This document shows positions 51,283 through 61,100 of a stretch of DNA of 64,000 nucleotides, piece by piece. The stretch's first letter is position 1. Each line of letters begins with the position of its first letter. Made by a program: the position numbers and the translations under genes. The notes beneath the pieces were generated by a model. That model was given only the letters and a program-made list of their open reading frames with translations, was not told the DNA's origin and searched no databases. Origin of the DNA: Microbacterium enclense (GTDB taxonomy: Bacteria > Actinomycetota > Actinomycetes > Actinomycetales > Microbacteriaceae); NCBI RefSeq assembly GCF_001456955.1, contig NZ_KQ758469.1, forward strand, positions 427,304 through 491,303, in the 5' to 3' direction.

Positions 51283-52400
51283 GGGCTGTCATCGAGCTTT
51301 TCGCCTGGATGGGCACCGTGGTGGCGCGCATCTTCCGAGACGCCCGGGACGGTGCCGCTCGTCTCCTCCGTGGTGGCGTGACCTACAGCGTGAATTGGCT
51401 CTGCGATTCGCCGAAGGGATTGTACGGGCTCTCCGTCGCCCGATTCGGAATGGGCATCACGGCATTCCTCATGCTGGCGGCCAACTTCCACACGCGCTAC
51501 TACACCTACGGGGGTGGAGTGGTGTGGAGCGGAGAGCGAATCGCGCCTGTGTCAGATTTCCCCAAGATCTGGTTGCTCTCGTCGTTCTATTCCGTCTCGC
51601 TGAATGATGGTGCCTTCACCGCGCTGTACATCGTTCTGATGGTGTTGTCCCTCGTTTTCGCGATCGGCTACCGCACGCGGCTGACCATGATCCTCTTCGG
51701 GATACTTTGGCTCAGCTTCATCAAGGTCACCGACTTCATAGGCGATCAGAGCGACAACATCTTCCGCATGTCTCTCATCTACATGCTCTTCATGGATATC
51801 TCCGCTCGCTGGTCAGTGGACGCGATCCGTCGTCGCCGAAGCCGGAACAGAGTGAATCCGTCCGTCTTCTCCCGGGTCATGTCGGGCGCACCCGTTGTCG
51901 AGCCGTGGTTGCGGAACGCGTTGCACAACCTCGCGCTCATCGTCCTCGCCGCGCAGATCTCGTTCATCTACGTGTCCGGCGCGTTGTACAAGGCGGGTGG
52001 GCAACCGTGGCAGGACGGAACGGCCATCTACGCCCCGATCCACGTCGAACGGTTCGGCACCTGGCCGGTGCTCAGCGACATCACGACGGCCTGGACGCCG
52101 GGCGTCGGCTTCTTGACATGGGGTGCGCTGCTCACGCAGCTCGCTTTCCCCTTCCTCTTGATCCACCCGTGGACACGGAAGGTGGGCATCATCGCGATCA
52201 CCGGCACTCATCTGGGTATCGGACTGCTCATGGGTCTGCCCTTCTTCTCCTTGACGATGATCGCGCTCGACATGATCTTCGTGTCGACCAAGACGTGGCA
52301 ATGGGCAGGCAGGTGGTCACGCCGGACATTCGCGATACCTGCCGAGTGGCGCCGGTCGAGAACGAGCGCGCGGGAGCCGCGCTCAGCTCTGCCGACATGA
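51279..52400 (+). CDS. HTTM-domain membrane protein (gamma-carboxylase homolog)
   Basis: The 373-aa protein has multiple membrane helices with LSVARFGMGITAFLMLAANF, DNIFRMSLIYMLFMDISARW and FIYVSGALYKAGGQPWQDGT. This is the HTTM (horizontally transferred transmembrane) domain related to vitamin-K-dependent gamma-glutamyl carboxylase. The reaction of bacterial members is unknown. It is coupled to the DUF5819 gene before it and to the FAD oxidoreductase after it. Confidence 0.8.
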   Translation: MRAVIELFAWMGTVVARIFRDARDGAARLLRGGVTYSVNWLCDSPKGLYGLSVARFGMGITAFLMLAANFHTRYYTYGGGVVWSGERIAPVSDFPKIWLLSSFYSVSLNDGAFTALYIVLMVLSLVFAIGYRTRLTMILFGILWLSFIKVTDFIGDQSDNIFRMSLIYMLFMDISARWSVDAIRRRRSRNRVNPSVFSRVMSGAPVVEPWLRNALHNLALIVLAAQISFIYVSGALYKAGGQPWQDGTAIYAPIHVERFGTWPVLSDITTAWTPGVGFLTWGALLTQLAFPFLLIHPWTRKVGIIAITGTHLGIGLLMGLPFFSLTMIALDMIFVSTKTWQWAGRWSRRTFAIPAEWRRSRTSAREPRSALPT

Positions 52401-53836
52401 CCACTGCTGCGGTGGTCGGCTCCGGTCCGAATGGGCTCGCCGCGGCGTTGACGTTGGCGGAAGCCGGCGTGGATGTGACCGTGTACGAGCGATCGTCACG
52501 GATCGGCGGGGGAGCGACGTCCTCCGAACTGACGTTGCCGGGTTTTCTTCACGACGACTGCTCGGCCATCCACCCACAGGCGCTCGTGTCTCCGTTCTTC
52601 CGGCACGTAGACATCTCGCACAGCGTCCGATTCGTACGGCCGCCGGTTTCGTACGCGCACCCTATCGACTCAACTCGAAGCGCTCTCGCCTTTCCGGACG
52701 TCACCGCCACCGCTGAGCGGCTCCCTTCTCGCGACCGGCGGAGATGGGCGAGTCTCTTCGGCTCACTGGCCGACCGAGCAGACGCGGTCACCGACCTCAC
52801 GATGCACCCGCTTGTGAGACCGCAGTCGCTCAACAGCACTTCACTGCTCTTCGGCGCGGCTGCGCTGTGGAACAGCGGAGGCGTTGTCGGCGGGTTCAGG
52901 TCAGATGAGGCACGCGCGCTTCTGCTGGGATCGGCTGCGCACCTTGCGACGCGCTTGCCCTCCGTTCCCGCGATAGCGGGGGGCTTGGCTCTGACGCTGC
53001 AGAGTCAGACGGTGGGTTGGCCCGTCCCCGTGGGTGGATCGCAGAGCATTGTGAACGCCTTGGTGGACAGGCTCGTCGCCCGGGGTGTGTCCTTCGTCAC
53101 GGACTGTGATGTTCGCGACGTGCGAGACCTATCGCCGGCCTCCTTGCGCTTTCTGGACGTGAGCCCGGGCGCCCTCCTGCGCTTGGTACCCGGACTCCCC
53201 ACGTCTTATCGGCGCCTTCTTCGACGCTTCCGCCACGGCGTGGGCATCCTCAAGGTCGACTATGCGCTCGATGGACCTGTGCCGTGGAGCGATCCGGCGG
53301 TCAGAGAAGCCGGCACGATCCACCTGGGCGGTACGCCGAACGAGATGATCCTCGCGGAGCGTTCCGCGCGTGCGGGCCGGATGCCCGACCGCCCCTTCGT
53401 GATCGCCGCCCAGCCATCCCTCTTCGACTCCTCCCGCGCGCCGGTCGGCAAACATACGTTCTGGGCCTACGCCCACGTGCCCGCTGGAGCACACCACATG
53501 AGCGACGCCGATCTCATCGATGATCAGATCGAGCGCTTCGCACCGGGCTTCAAGGATCTGATCTTGCAGCGCAGCGTTCGCACCCCACACCAGATGCAAC
53601 AGCACAATCCGAACTACGTTGGTGGGGACTTCACGGGCGGTACTCCGAACGTGCGGCAGCTCCTTCGGAGACCCGTCCTCCGGGCCCCCTGGCGGACACC
53701 CCATCGGGGCACGTACATCTGTTCGTCGTCGGCCTCACCGGGCCCCGGCGTGCACGGGATGGCCGGCTACCTCGCGGCGAGGCAGGCGCTGCACGACCTC
53801 GGTTGGAGCCCGACCAGCGAGATTGGGGAACAGTAA
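52397..53836 (+). CDS. FAD-dependent oxidoreductase, phytoene-desaturase-like
   Basis: This 479-aa flavoprotein opens with the dinucleotide fold AAVVGSGPNGLAAALTLAEA and VYERSSRIGGGATSSE. The C-terminal FAD contact is GTYICSSSASPGPGVHGMAG. It resembles carotenoid desaturases and related NAD(P)/FAD amine or isoprenoid oxidoreductases. In this gene set it might act on a lipid or quinone cofactor, but that is inference. ATGA overlap with the HTTM gene; the next gene begins in TAATG. Confidence 0.8.
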   Translation: MTTAAVVGSGPNGLAAALTLAEAGVDVTVYERSSRIGGGATSSELTLPGFLHDDCSAIHPQALVSPFFRHVDISHSVRFVRPPVSYAHPIDSTRSALAFPDVTATAERLPSRDRRRWASLFGSLADRADAVTDLTMHPLVRPQSLNSTSLLFGAAALWNSGGVVGGFRSDEARALLLGSAAHLATRLPSVPAIAGGLALTLQSQTVGWPVPVGGSQSIVNALVDRLVARGVSFVTDCDVRDVRDLSPASLRFLDVSPGALLRLVPGLPTSYRRLLRRFRHGVGILKVDYALDGPVPWSDPAVREAGTIHLGGTPNEMILAERSARAGRMPDRPFVIAAQPSLFDSSRAPVGKHTFWAYAHVPAGAHHMSDADLIDDQIERFAPGFKDLILQRSVRTPHQMQQHNPNYVGGDFTGGTPNVRQLLRRPVLRAPWRTPHRGTYICSSSASPGPGVHGMAGYLAARQALHDLGWSPTSEIGEQ

Positions 53837-54081
53837 TGCAGATCGAGACCATCTATGCCGTGTCCGACCCTCACAGCAGCCCGGGCGACGCCCTCGCCCA
53901 ATTGAAGGCTCGCCTCGACGCGACTGTCGCGGAGTCCATTCTCAACATTCAGCGCACATCTGGTGGCGACGCGATGTGGAACATCGATCCGGGTGGGCAC
54001 TCGCTTGTTCGCGTCGCCGGCGACGGAGCGTCGGGCGAGCACTTCCTCGCTAGCGCCATTCTGCTCGTCACCTACCCCTGA
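53836..54081 (+). CDS. Small protein of the HTTM cassette (81 aa)
   Basis: An acidic, soluble protein with ETIYAVSDPHSSPGDALAQL and HFLASAILLVTYP. No family is recognised. Its ATG shares one base with the stop of the FAD oxidoreductase (TAATG), so it is the last coupled gene of the five. It lies 12 bp before a response regulator. Confidence 0.6.
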   Translation: MQIETIYAVSDPHSSPGDALAQLKARLDATVAESILNIQRTSGGDAMWNIDPGGHSLVRVAGDGASGEHFLASAILLVTYP

Positions 54082-54093
54082 GTTCGGAGATAC

Positions 54094-54783
54094 GTGTCAG
54101 ACCAACCTGCGTCATCCGACGTGGCGCGGGTCGCCATCGTCGACGATGACGTCCTCGTGCGCTACGCGTTGCGGTACCTCATCCAGCCCGAGCCCGACAT
54201 CTTCGTCGTCGCGGAGAGTTCTGACGGCGCCGGAATCATGACCATCATCGACGAGAGCGCGTGCAACGTGCTGCTCGTCGACGTGAACATGAGACCTCTG
54301 AACGGAGTGGCGGTCGCTGCGAACGTCAGGCGGCGGTATCCGGAGATCCGAATCGTGATGATGTCCAGCTTCTACAACGATGATTTCGCGAAGCACGCGT
54401 TGAACGCCGGTGCAGATGCGTTCTTCACGAAGACGGATGCCGCGGCCGAGATATTCCGCGCGATACGGGGTCGGAGCGAGGCACTTTCTGGCACCGCCCG
54501 AACCCTTTCAGCGCGGGAGTTCGCCATCGCAGAGCTGGCGTCGCGCGGTCTGACCAATGACCAGATTGCCCGGCATATGCATCTGTCGACGAACACGGTC
54601 AAGACGTATCTCTCGCGCATCTTCAAGAAGGTCGGAGCCCGTAACAGGGTCGACCTGACGAACCACGTTCGCGCGCTGACGGATCCCAGCGCTCCGCGTT
54701 CGGGTCAGGGTGTCGGCGTCGGGCTCGATGCCGGCGAAGGATCCGGTGTTGACGTGGGAGCTGACGAGACCGAGTCCGACTGA
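54094..54783 (+). CDS. NarL/LuxR-type response regulator
   Basis: The 229-aa protein has a receiver domain (VAIVDDDVLVRYALRYL; phospho-Asp in VLLVDVNMRPLNG, about residue 63; KT in FFTKTDA) and a LuxR HTH (LSAREFAIAELASRGLTNDQ, HLSTNTVKTYLSRIFKKVGA). The last 30 residues are an unusual Gly/Ser/Asp tail encoded opposite the end of the next gene. GTG 54094 has GGAG at 5 nt. The probable kinase partner is at 56696. Confidence 0.88.
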   Translation: MSDQPASSDVARVAIVDDDVLVRYALRYLIQPEPDIFVVAESSDGAGIMTIIDESACNVLLVDVNMRPLNGVAVAANVRRRYPEIRIVMMSSFYNDDFAKHALNAGADAFFTKTDAAAEIFRAIRGRSEALSGTARTLSAREFAIAELASRGLTNDQIARHMHLSTNTVKTYLSRIFKKVGARNRVDLTNHVRALTDPSAPRSGQGVGVGLDAGEGSGVDVGADETESD

Positions 54784-55061
54784 GACAACGTGATGGTCGT
54801 GCCGGGGGGGACCTGTTCGTTGGGCAGGGGAGTTTGGCTCACCACATTGCCGGAACTGAAGTCGGCGGCCGTCTGAAGGTCGAGGTTCTGGATGAGCGCT
54901 GCGGCTGTCGCAACGTCGAGTCCGACGAAGTTCGGCACCGGGATCAACGAGGGGGGCCCCGTGACCGTTGACACCGGAGCATAAGGGGCGCACCCCGCAA
55001 GAAGGGCAGTCAGAACGACACCGGCTGCACTGGTCGCTACGAAACGCTTTGCGCGGAGCAT
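54705..55061 (-). CDS. PASTA-domain lipoprotein
   Basis: This 118-aa lipoprotein (VATSAAGVVLTALLAGC, lipobox Cys at 24) carries one PASTA domain (VPNFVGLDVATAAALIQNLD, NVVSQTPLPNEQVPPGTTIT) and a Ser/Thr/Pro tail. PASTA domains bind peptidoglycan or muropeptides, so it may sense or bind the wall. Its 3' end overlaps the response-regulator gene by 79 bp in antisense. Confidence 0.8.
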   Translation of the reverse strand: MLRAKRFVATSAAGVVLTALLAGCAPYAPVSTVTGPPSLIPVPNFVGLDVATAAALIQNLDLQTAADFSSGNVVSQTPLPNEQVPPGTTITLSQSDSVSSAPTSTPDPSPASSPTPTP

Positions 55062-55622
55062 TAATTCACTTTCGTCGGCTTCATCGAGAATGCGTACAAC
55101 TTTCTCACCGTGAGGTCACCGCCGGCAGCGCGAGAGTGGCGGTGTATACCTTCGGATGACAGGTGAATTCCGCTAACGATCACCATAGGGCGGCGTGTCG
55201 GCGTCCGTCGGGGAGATCGAGAACGCCGAGCGATGTCGAGGGCGCCCTCCATACGACACCTCGCGTGCAGCGATCTCGCCTGTGACATACCGCGGTGCAC
55301 CGGGGCGATCCACCGTCGCTCGAGCCTCGTGGCGCGGGTGATTGCTGCGGAGACTTCGGGTGATTGGCCCTACCGGACTGCGCATCCTGCCGATTTCCGC
55401 GTCTATGGTTCACGTGTGGGGAAGATCCCTCGCCGCCGGCTCATCGAAGCTCGGGCGGCGAGCCGACAGGCATCTCACCCTTATCGCCACGGCGAGTAAT
55501 TCCGATTGCTCGCCGGTGCAAGAACCGCCGAGGGCTCGAGAAAGCGCGGGTCGATATCCCATGTACCGGTCTCACGATTCCCCTGACTCCCAGCTCCTGT
55601 TCGTGATAAGGCCGTCGAGCTG
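55062..55622. other. Intergenic region without a recognisable gene
   Basis: 561 bp upstream of the membrane sensor gene. Frames on both strands have poor composition and no ribosome sites. AT-richer parts near 55062-55180 probably contain the promoter of the PASTA lipoprotein. Confidence 0.45.
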
Positions 55623-56699
55623 ATGATGATCGCCATATCGGTCGTTGCGTCCGGCCCATTCTTCGCGGACGCTACGTCGCTGCCCACGGTTTTGAGCAGC
55701 TGGGCTGCGCTTGTACTCGCTTTTCTCGCGACGGTCGTCGCTGTCGCTTTCGTCGGGATGATGGTGGGGGGTCGCCGCCCTCACTGGTCCAGGAGTGCCA
55801 TCTGGCTCTTTCTCGGAGTGATGCTCGTCGTTGCCACGTTCTCCAACGCACTCCAGCCGCTGGCCGACGGCAATCTCGCGATAACCCTGGTGGCCAACTG
55901 CGCGACCGTGGCGTCGCAGATTCTTCTGATCGTGGCCATCGCGGAGGAGCGCGGTCTGCGTCTTACGACTACCCATCTGTCGATCCTCTCGATGGCGCTC
56001 GTCATCGCGGTTCTCTCCGCGTGCCCCGTTGTGCAGTCGTTCGATACCGACGGAACACTCACGAAGAGCGTGGCTCAGTTGCTACTCGGGGCTTCCGGGG
56101 CTTCTCTCTGCTTGTCCGCCCCCGCGGCGAACTCCCGTGCCATCCGTGTGCTCGGATACGTTCAGGCGGCTCTCGCGGCGTATCTCTTCGCGCGGGTGAT
56201 CACAGCACTCTGTTGGTCGGTTCAGGCAGAGATGTACAACCTCTTGTTCGGGACGACCGCAGCAACGCTCTTCGAACTCGGGCTCATTCTGGTCGGAGTG
56301 TTCTCCGTCATCAACATTCTTGAAACGGATTCCGCTCCGGTTCCGTTGGTCTTCCGTCGGCAGTCCTACTTCGAGGTCGCGGTCACCAAGATCGTCGACG
56401 GTTCCGCACGGCCGCCGATCGTCATTCATGTCGTCGATCTGACCGATGGGCAAGGGCATACCGAGCGCTTGCTCGAGGTCGCTCGTTCGATCACAGCGAG
56501 CACGAGGGGCCTCGACGTCGCCCTCATCCGCGACCCCCGTCACCTGATCGTGGTGAGTACCGGAAGGCATCGCGCCGCCTCCCGGGTGCTCGCCCGCCTC
56601 AGGACCACGATGAGAATGTCGTTCACTATCGGCATCCTCGACAGCGAATCGCTTTCCAGCCGCGGGGAACAGGAGCTCGACCTGATCAAGGCGCCATGA
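55623..56699 (+). CDS. Multi-TM protein with degenerate GGDEF-like C-terminal domain
   Basis: This 358-aa protein has about seven or eight membrane helices over residues 1-235, then a cytoplasmic domain (PLVFRRQSYFEVAVTKIV, PPIVIHVVDLTDGQGHTERL, VALIRDPRHLIVVSTG) that follows the strand order of GGDEF domains but lacks the GG(D/E)EF signature. It may be a sensor without cyclase activity. Its stop overlaps the histidine kinase start (ATGA), which suggests a joint role in signalling. The domain assignment is tentative. Confidence 0.6.
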   Translation: MMIAISVVASGPFFADATSLPTVLSSWAALVLAFLATVVAVAFVGMMVGGRRPHWSRSAIWLFLGVMLVVATFSNALQPLADGNLAITLVANCATVASQILLIVAIAEERGLRLTTTHLSILSMALVIAVLSACPVVQSFDTDGTLTKSVAQLLLGASGASLCLSAPAANSRAIRVLGYVQAALAAYLFARVITALCWSVQAEMYNLLFGTTAATLFELGLILVGVFSVINILETDSAPVPLVFRRQSYFEVAVTKIVDGSARPPIVIHVVDLTDGQGHTERLLEVARSITASTRGLDVALIRDPRHLIVVSTGRHRAASRVLARLRTTMRMSFTIGILDSESLSSRGEQELDLIKAP

Positions 56700-57796
56700 A
56701 TGGCATAGCGGCACGCGCACTCGCACCCACGGCGAGCCTGCTTACGTCGGCGCTCATTCTGCTCCTCATGTGGTCCAACAGTGAGCACATCGACGCCAAC
56801 GCCCTGGTGTTTCAGGTCATCGCGGGGATCATCACGAGCTTTCTCCTGCTTCTCCGGTCGCACGGTCGGTGGCTCGGCATCCTCGCGATAGCTCTGTTGT
56901 TCACGCTCACGCCCACGGCGTGGCCGGCTTACTGGGCAGTCGTCTACGGTGAGGCGCGCGCGGATCGGCAGCGACTCGCGGGCGCTCTCGTGCTCCTCGC
57001 CCTCGGTGGCTCCGTCTTCTGCGCATTCGAGGTCGTCGCGCCGGTTCTTCCCCTCACGTTCACGCCGTGGGTGGTGTCGCTGAGCATTCTGGGCGGCATG
57101 ACCAGTGTGGGCGCCGCCCTCGCGGGTCGAAGTAACGGGATCGCGGCCCGGCGTGAACTGCTGTCCGAGGCGCAGGCAGCCCTCGCCGATGAGTCTGCCG
57201 AGCGCGCTCGCGACGCTGCACGAAGCGGCGAGCAGCAGAGACTGTCTCGAGAGCTGCACGATCTTCTGGGTCACCGTCTGGCCGCCCTCAACCTGCTCGT
57301 CAAAGCTCAGGTCCGCACGGATCGACCTGACGAGCTGCTGTGGCTCATGCAGTCGCAGATCTCGCAGGCCCGCGCAGAACTGGAGGAGCTCGTCGATCTG
57401 CGCGGAACCCCCACTTCCAAAGAGGCACCCACCCTCAACGAACTGCTCGAGTCCTTCCGGATGCTCGACATCGACGTGCGATCCGAGGTGGACGCACTGT
57501 ACGAGAGCCTCCCTGGGGCTCACCGCCTTTTGGTCGATCGCTTCGTGCGAGAGTCGATCACGAACGCCGTGAAGTACGCAGCCCCCGGTCCCATCTGGGT
57601 CTCGGTCCGCATCACGGAGTCCGCTCTCGACGTGCAGTGCACATCGCTGATGGGGGAGGCCCCTGTCAGCAACGAGCGGTCCGAGCACGCAGCCGGACTG
57701 ACGGGGCTGAACGATCGCGCGTCGCTGCTCGGTGGACACGTGAGCTGGTCCCGCAGCGAACACGGCTTCACCACTCATCTTCACGTACCCGTGTGA
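56696..57796 (+). CDS. HisKA_3-type sensor histidine kinase
   Basis: The 366-aa kinase has four to five membrane helices (residues 10-140), a phospho-acceptor helix with His in RLSRELHDLLGHRLAALNLL (about residue 195), and an ATPase domain with the N-box FVRESITNAVKYA and G-box GLTGLNDRASLLGG. It belongs to the NarX/DesK group, which pairs with NarL-type regulators such as that at 54094. It is coupled to the membrane sensor upstream. Confidence 0.85.
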   Translation: MNGIAARALAPTASLLTSALILLLMWSNSEHIDANALVFQVIAGIITSFLLLLRSHGRWLGILAIALLFTLTPTAWPAYWAVVYGEARADRQRLAGALVLLALGGSVFCAFEVVAPVLPLTFTPWVVSLSILGGMTSVGAALAGRSNGIAARRELLSEAQAALADESAERARDAARSGEQQRLSRELHDLLGHRLAALNLLVKAQVRTDRPDELLWLMQSQISQARAELEELVDLRGTPTSKEAPTLNELLESFRMLDIDVRSEVDALYESLPGAHRLLVDRFVRESITNAVKYAAPGPIWVSVRITESALDVQCTSLMGEAPVSNERSEHAAGLTGLNDRASLLGGHVSWSRSEHGFTTHLHVPV

Positions 57797-57931
57797 TCGT
57801 CCTGAGTACCGCTTCGACGCGGCGGGCCTGCAGCGGGTAGGACGGAGGGCGCGCCCACCCGGGCCGCCCCGCCTCAGAAGGTTTCGCGGCGTCCAGTGCC
57901 GGGCGCCGCGGCGCTGAGAAGAAGGGACGCG

Positions 57932-58051
57932 GTGCCGGCACCCACCACCATCCGCATCGCGATCCTCGAGGGCGGCCTCTCGACGACCCGCTGTCACCCG
58001 ATCGGATGCAGTGCAGCCCCCCAGAAGAGCGGCCCAGCCAAGCCCTTCTAG
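57932..58051 (+). pseudogene. 39-codon remnant, possible response-regulator start
   Basis: GTG 57932, with AAGGG upstream, opens APTTIRIAILEGGLSTTR and stops at 58051. The first residues recall the first strand of a receiver domain (IRVAIVDD) in the place where the partner of the kinase would be expected. The acidic pocket is absent. It could also be chance. The rest of 57797-58121 shows nothing. Confidence 0.3.
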
Positions 58052-58121
58052 GTTCATTCGAGATGTTCAGGTGGCGGCTAGCCCCCGTTCGATATGAAGC
58101 CCGACCAGAAGGACTCCTCCG

Positions 58122-61100
58122 ATGCACCATGACTCCCGCGGACACCGCATCTTCGCCAAGGCGGTGACTTCGCTCGCGCGCTCCTTCAGGATGGAGGGGC
58201 ACCCCTCTCCGCGCAGCGGCGTGAGCCCCGCGACGCGCGCCGAGGTCAGCCCGGAGCCCTCGCGTGAGGAACGCCCTGTCGCCGGCGGGCGTCACGGCGG
58301 GGTCCTGGGCGGACGGTCGCGAGCGACGCGCGTGGCAGCCCTTATCGTCGCCATCACCACAGTGCTCTGCGCGATCCTGCCTGCGACTGCCGCCAGCGCG
58401 TGGACCTTTGACATCAACAACAAAAACCTCATCGTCAACCCCACCTCGACCACAACGGTGCCCGGCGGTTATGTCGCCGTGACCTTCACATACCAGAACC
58501 TGTCGGGGATCTTCGATCGGCAGGGGCATGGTGAATTCCCGCGTGATTCGGGATTCGTCGGCTCAGCGCCCAGCGGTGCACGCATCATCGCGGCTTACAC
58601 GAACACCATTAAGGGGAATGTGCATTGCGTCATCACGGGCGGCGGCTCGGGGTTCCAGTGCTACGCCACGACTGAGGGGGTTGAGCCCTACACGGAGGAC
58701 CCCAATAAATACGGCTTCCAGTGGGGCCCTGGGATAACCGCGACGGTCATCTACCAGGCCAGCCCTTCGCTCACGGCAGGGCAGAAGATCATGGGTGGTC
58801 AGGTCGTCGTCGCCAACGGGCCGTCGAGCTGCACCGGCAACCAATGTGGACCGTCAACCGGCCTTTTCCCGGACACCACCATCCTGCCTGTGGGTTCAGG
58901 CACTGCGTCCGCAACGGCAGCTGCCAACGGTCAGGCGCCTTATGGAACGGCCGGTAGCGCCGCGATCGCTGCGGCCAACGGTGACGCTTCGACGACGGCG
59001 GCGGCCGCCGCGAACGGCAACGGCGCATCGGCGGCCCAGGCGGCAGGGCAGGACAACTCGGCCACCAACGGTACCGCCGCCGCAGCCGCCGCATCGAACG
59101 TGTCCTCGAACAACAGGGCCATGGCCGCGGCGTCGTCCACGGCGAACGCGGGCTCGAACGTCAACGCCAATGCGGCCGCGTCCGCCGCGGCAGACGCCAA
59201 GGGCAACGCGGCATCGGTCGCCGCCGGAAACACGAATGCGACGACGACGGCTTCGGCGGCGGCGACTGCCAACGCGGCGTCGGCAGCTCAGTCCGCAGCG
59301 ACCGCGTCTGGATCCACGCAGGCGTCGACCGACGTCTCGACGAACTCGACCGCGTCTTCTTCGTCGGCCTCGCAGTCCGCCGCGATGGCCAATGCGTCCT
59401 CCAACACCAACGCAGGAGCGTCCGCCAGCGGAAACGCCAACTCCTCGGCGGCAGCGCAGTCCGCCGCGACGGCCTCGGCGTCGTCGAACGCCGCCACGAC
59501 CGCGCAGGCGCAGGCGAACGCGTCGGCATCGGCGGCGGCGTCCGCTCGCGCGACCACCAACACGCAGGCCGCAGCCCAGGCCGCTGCCGTAGCGGCGGCG
59601 TACGGCAACGCCACCACGACCGCGTCGGCAGCCGCCAACGCGGACGCGACGGCCGCGGCACAGTCCGCGGGGTCGTCGAACTCGGCGACGAACGGCGCGA
59701 CTCAAGCGTCTGCGAACGTCGGCGGTGGCGCGAGTGCCGCCGCTACGGCCGCAACGCAGGCCGCCGGCATGAACGACGCGACATCCACGGCGAGTGGCGC
59801 GGCGTCGATCGCAGCGAACGCGAATGCGTCCGCATCCGCATCGTCGGCCTCGCAAGGCGCGGCGCGGGCCAATGCCAACCCCAGCACGGCCGGTTCCACG
59901 ACAGCGTCGGCAACGGCGTCCACGGAAGCGAACGCCTCCGCATCAGCGGCCGCGTCCGCCCGGGCGACCGCGACCACGCAGGCGGCTTCGCAGGCCGCTG
60001 CGGTGGCGGCTGCATACAGCAACGCGACGACGACCGCGTCGGCGGCGGCGAACAACGACGCCACGGCCGCTGCACAGTCCGCGGGATCGTCGACCGCAGC
60101 GACGAACGGAGCCACGCAGGCGTCGGCGAATGTCGGTGCGAACACCACCGCCTCGTCGACCTCGGCGGCGCAGGCTGCCGCGCAGAACGACGCCACATCG
60201 TCGTCGACCGCGTCGTCGACGGCGGCTGCGAATGCCAACGCGTCCGCTGCCGGATCGTCTTCTGCGCAGGGCGCAGCGAAGGCGAGCGCCAACCCGAGCG
60301 CGGCAGCGACCGCGTCGACGGGGGCTTCCGCGACGGCGTCGGCTGAGGCGAATGCATCGGCCTCGGCGGCGGCGTCCGCTCGAGCGACGACGAACACGCA
60401 GGCTGCCGCGCAGGCCGCTGCGGTGGCGGCCGCTTACAGCGACGCGACGACGACCGCCTCTGCGGCCGCGAACGTCGATGCCACGGCAGCGTCGCAGTCC
60501 GCGGGTTCTTCGACCGCAGCCGTGAACGGAGCCACGCAGGCTTCCGCGAACGTCGGCGCGAACACGACAGCCTCGGCGACGTCTGCTTCGCAGTCTGCCG
60601 CGCAGAACGACGCGACGAGTGCGTCCACGGCAACGGGTACCTCGGCCGCGAACGCGAACGCATCCGTGTCGTCGTCGGGCGCCGCGCAGGGTGCGGCGAA
60701 GGCGAGTGCGAACCCGAGTGCTGCGTCGACGGGCTCGACCACGGCGTCGGCGACCGCGTCGGCTCAAGCCAACGCGTCGGCATCGGCGGCCGCATCGGCG
60801 AGATCCACGACCAACACGCAGGCATCCGCGCAGGCGGCCGCAGTTGCCGCGGCATACAGCAACGCGACCACGACCGCATCGGCTGCCGCCAACACGGACG
60901 CCAACTCGGCTGCTCAGTCGGCGGGCTCGTCGACTACGGCGACGAACGGTGCCACCCAGGCGTCGGCGAATGTCGGCGCGAACCTCACGGCATCGGCGAC
61001 ATCCGCCTCGCAGGCCGCCGCGCAGAACGACGCGACGTCCGCGGGCACCGCAGCGGCGACGGCGACGGCGAACGCCAACGCGTCGTACGCCGGATCGTCC

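Noticed and set aside
59520..60400. Type I antifreeze-like Ala helix protein
   Set aside because: Ala/Thr richness is suggestive, but there is no 11-residue Thr periodicity and Gly/Asn breaks are frequent.
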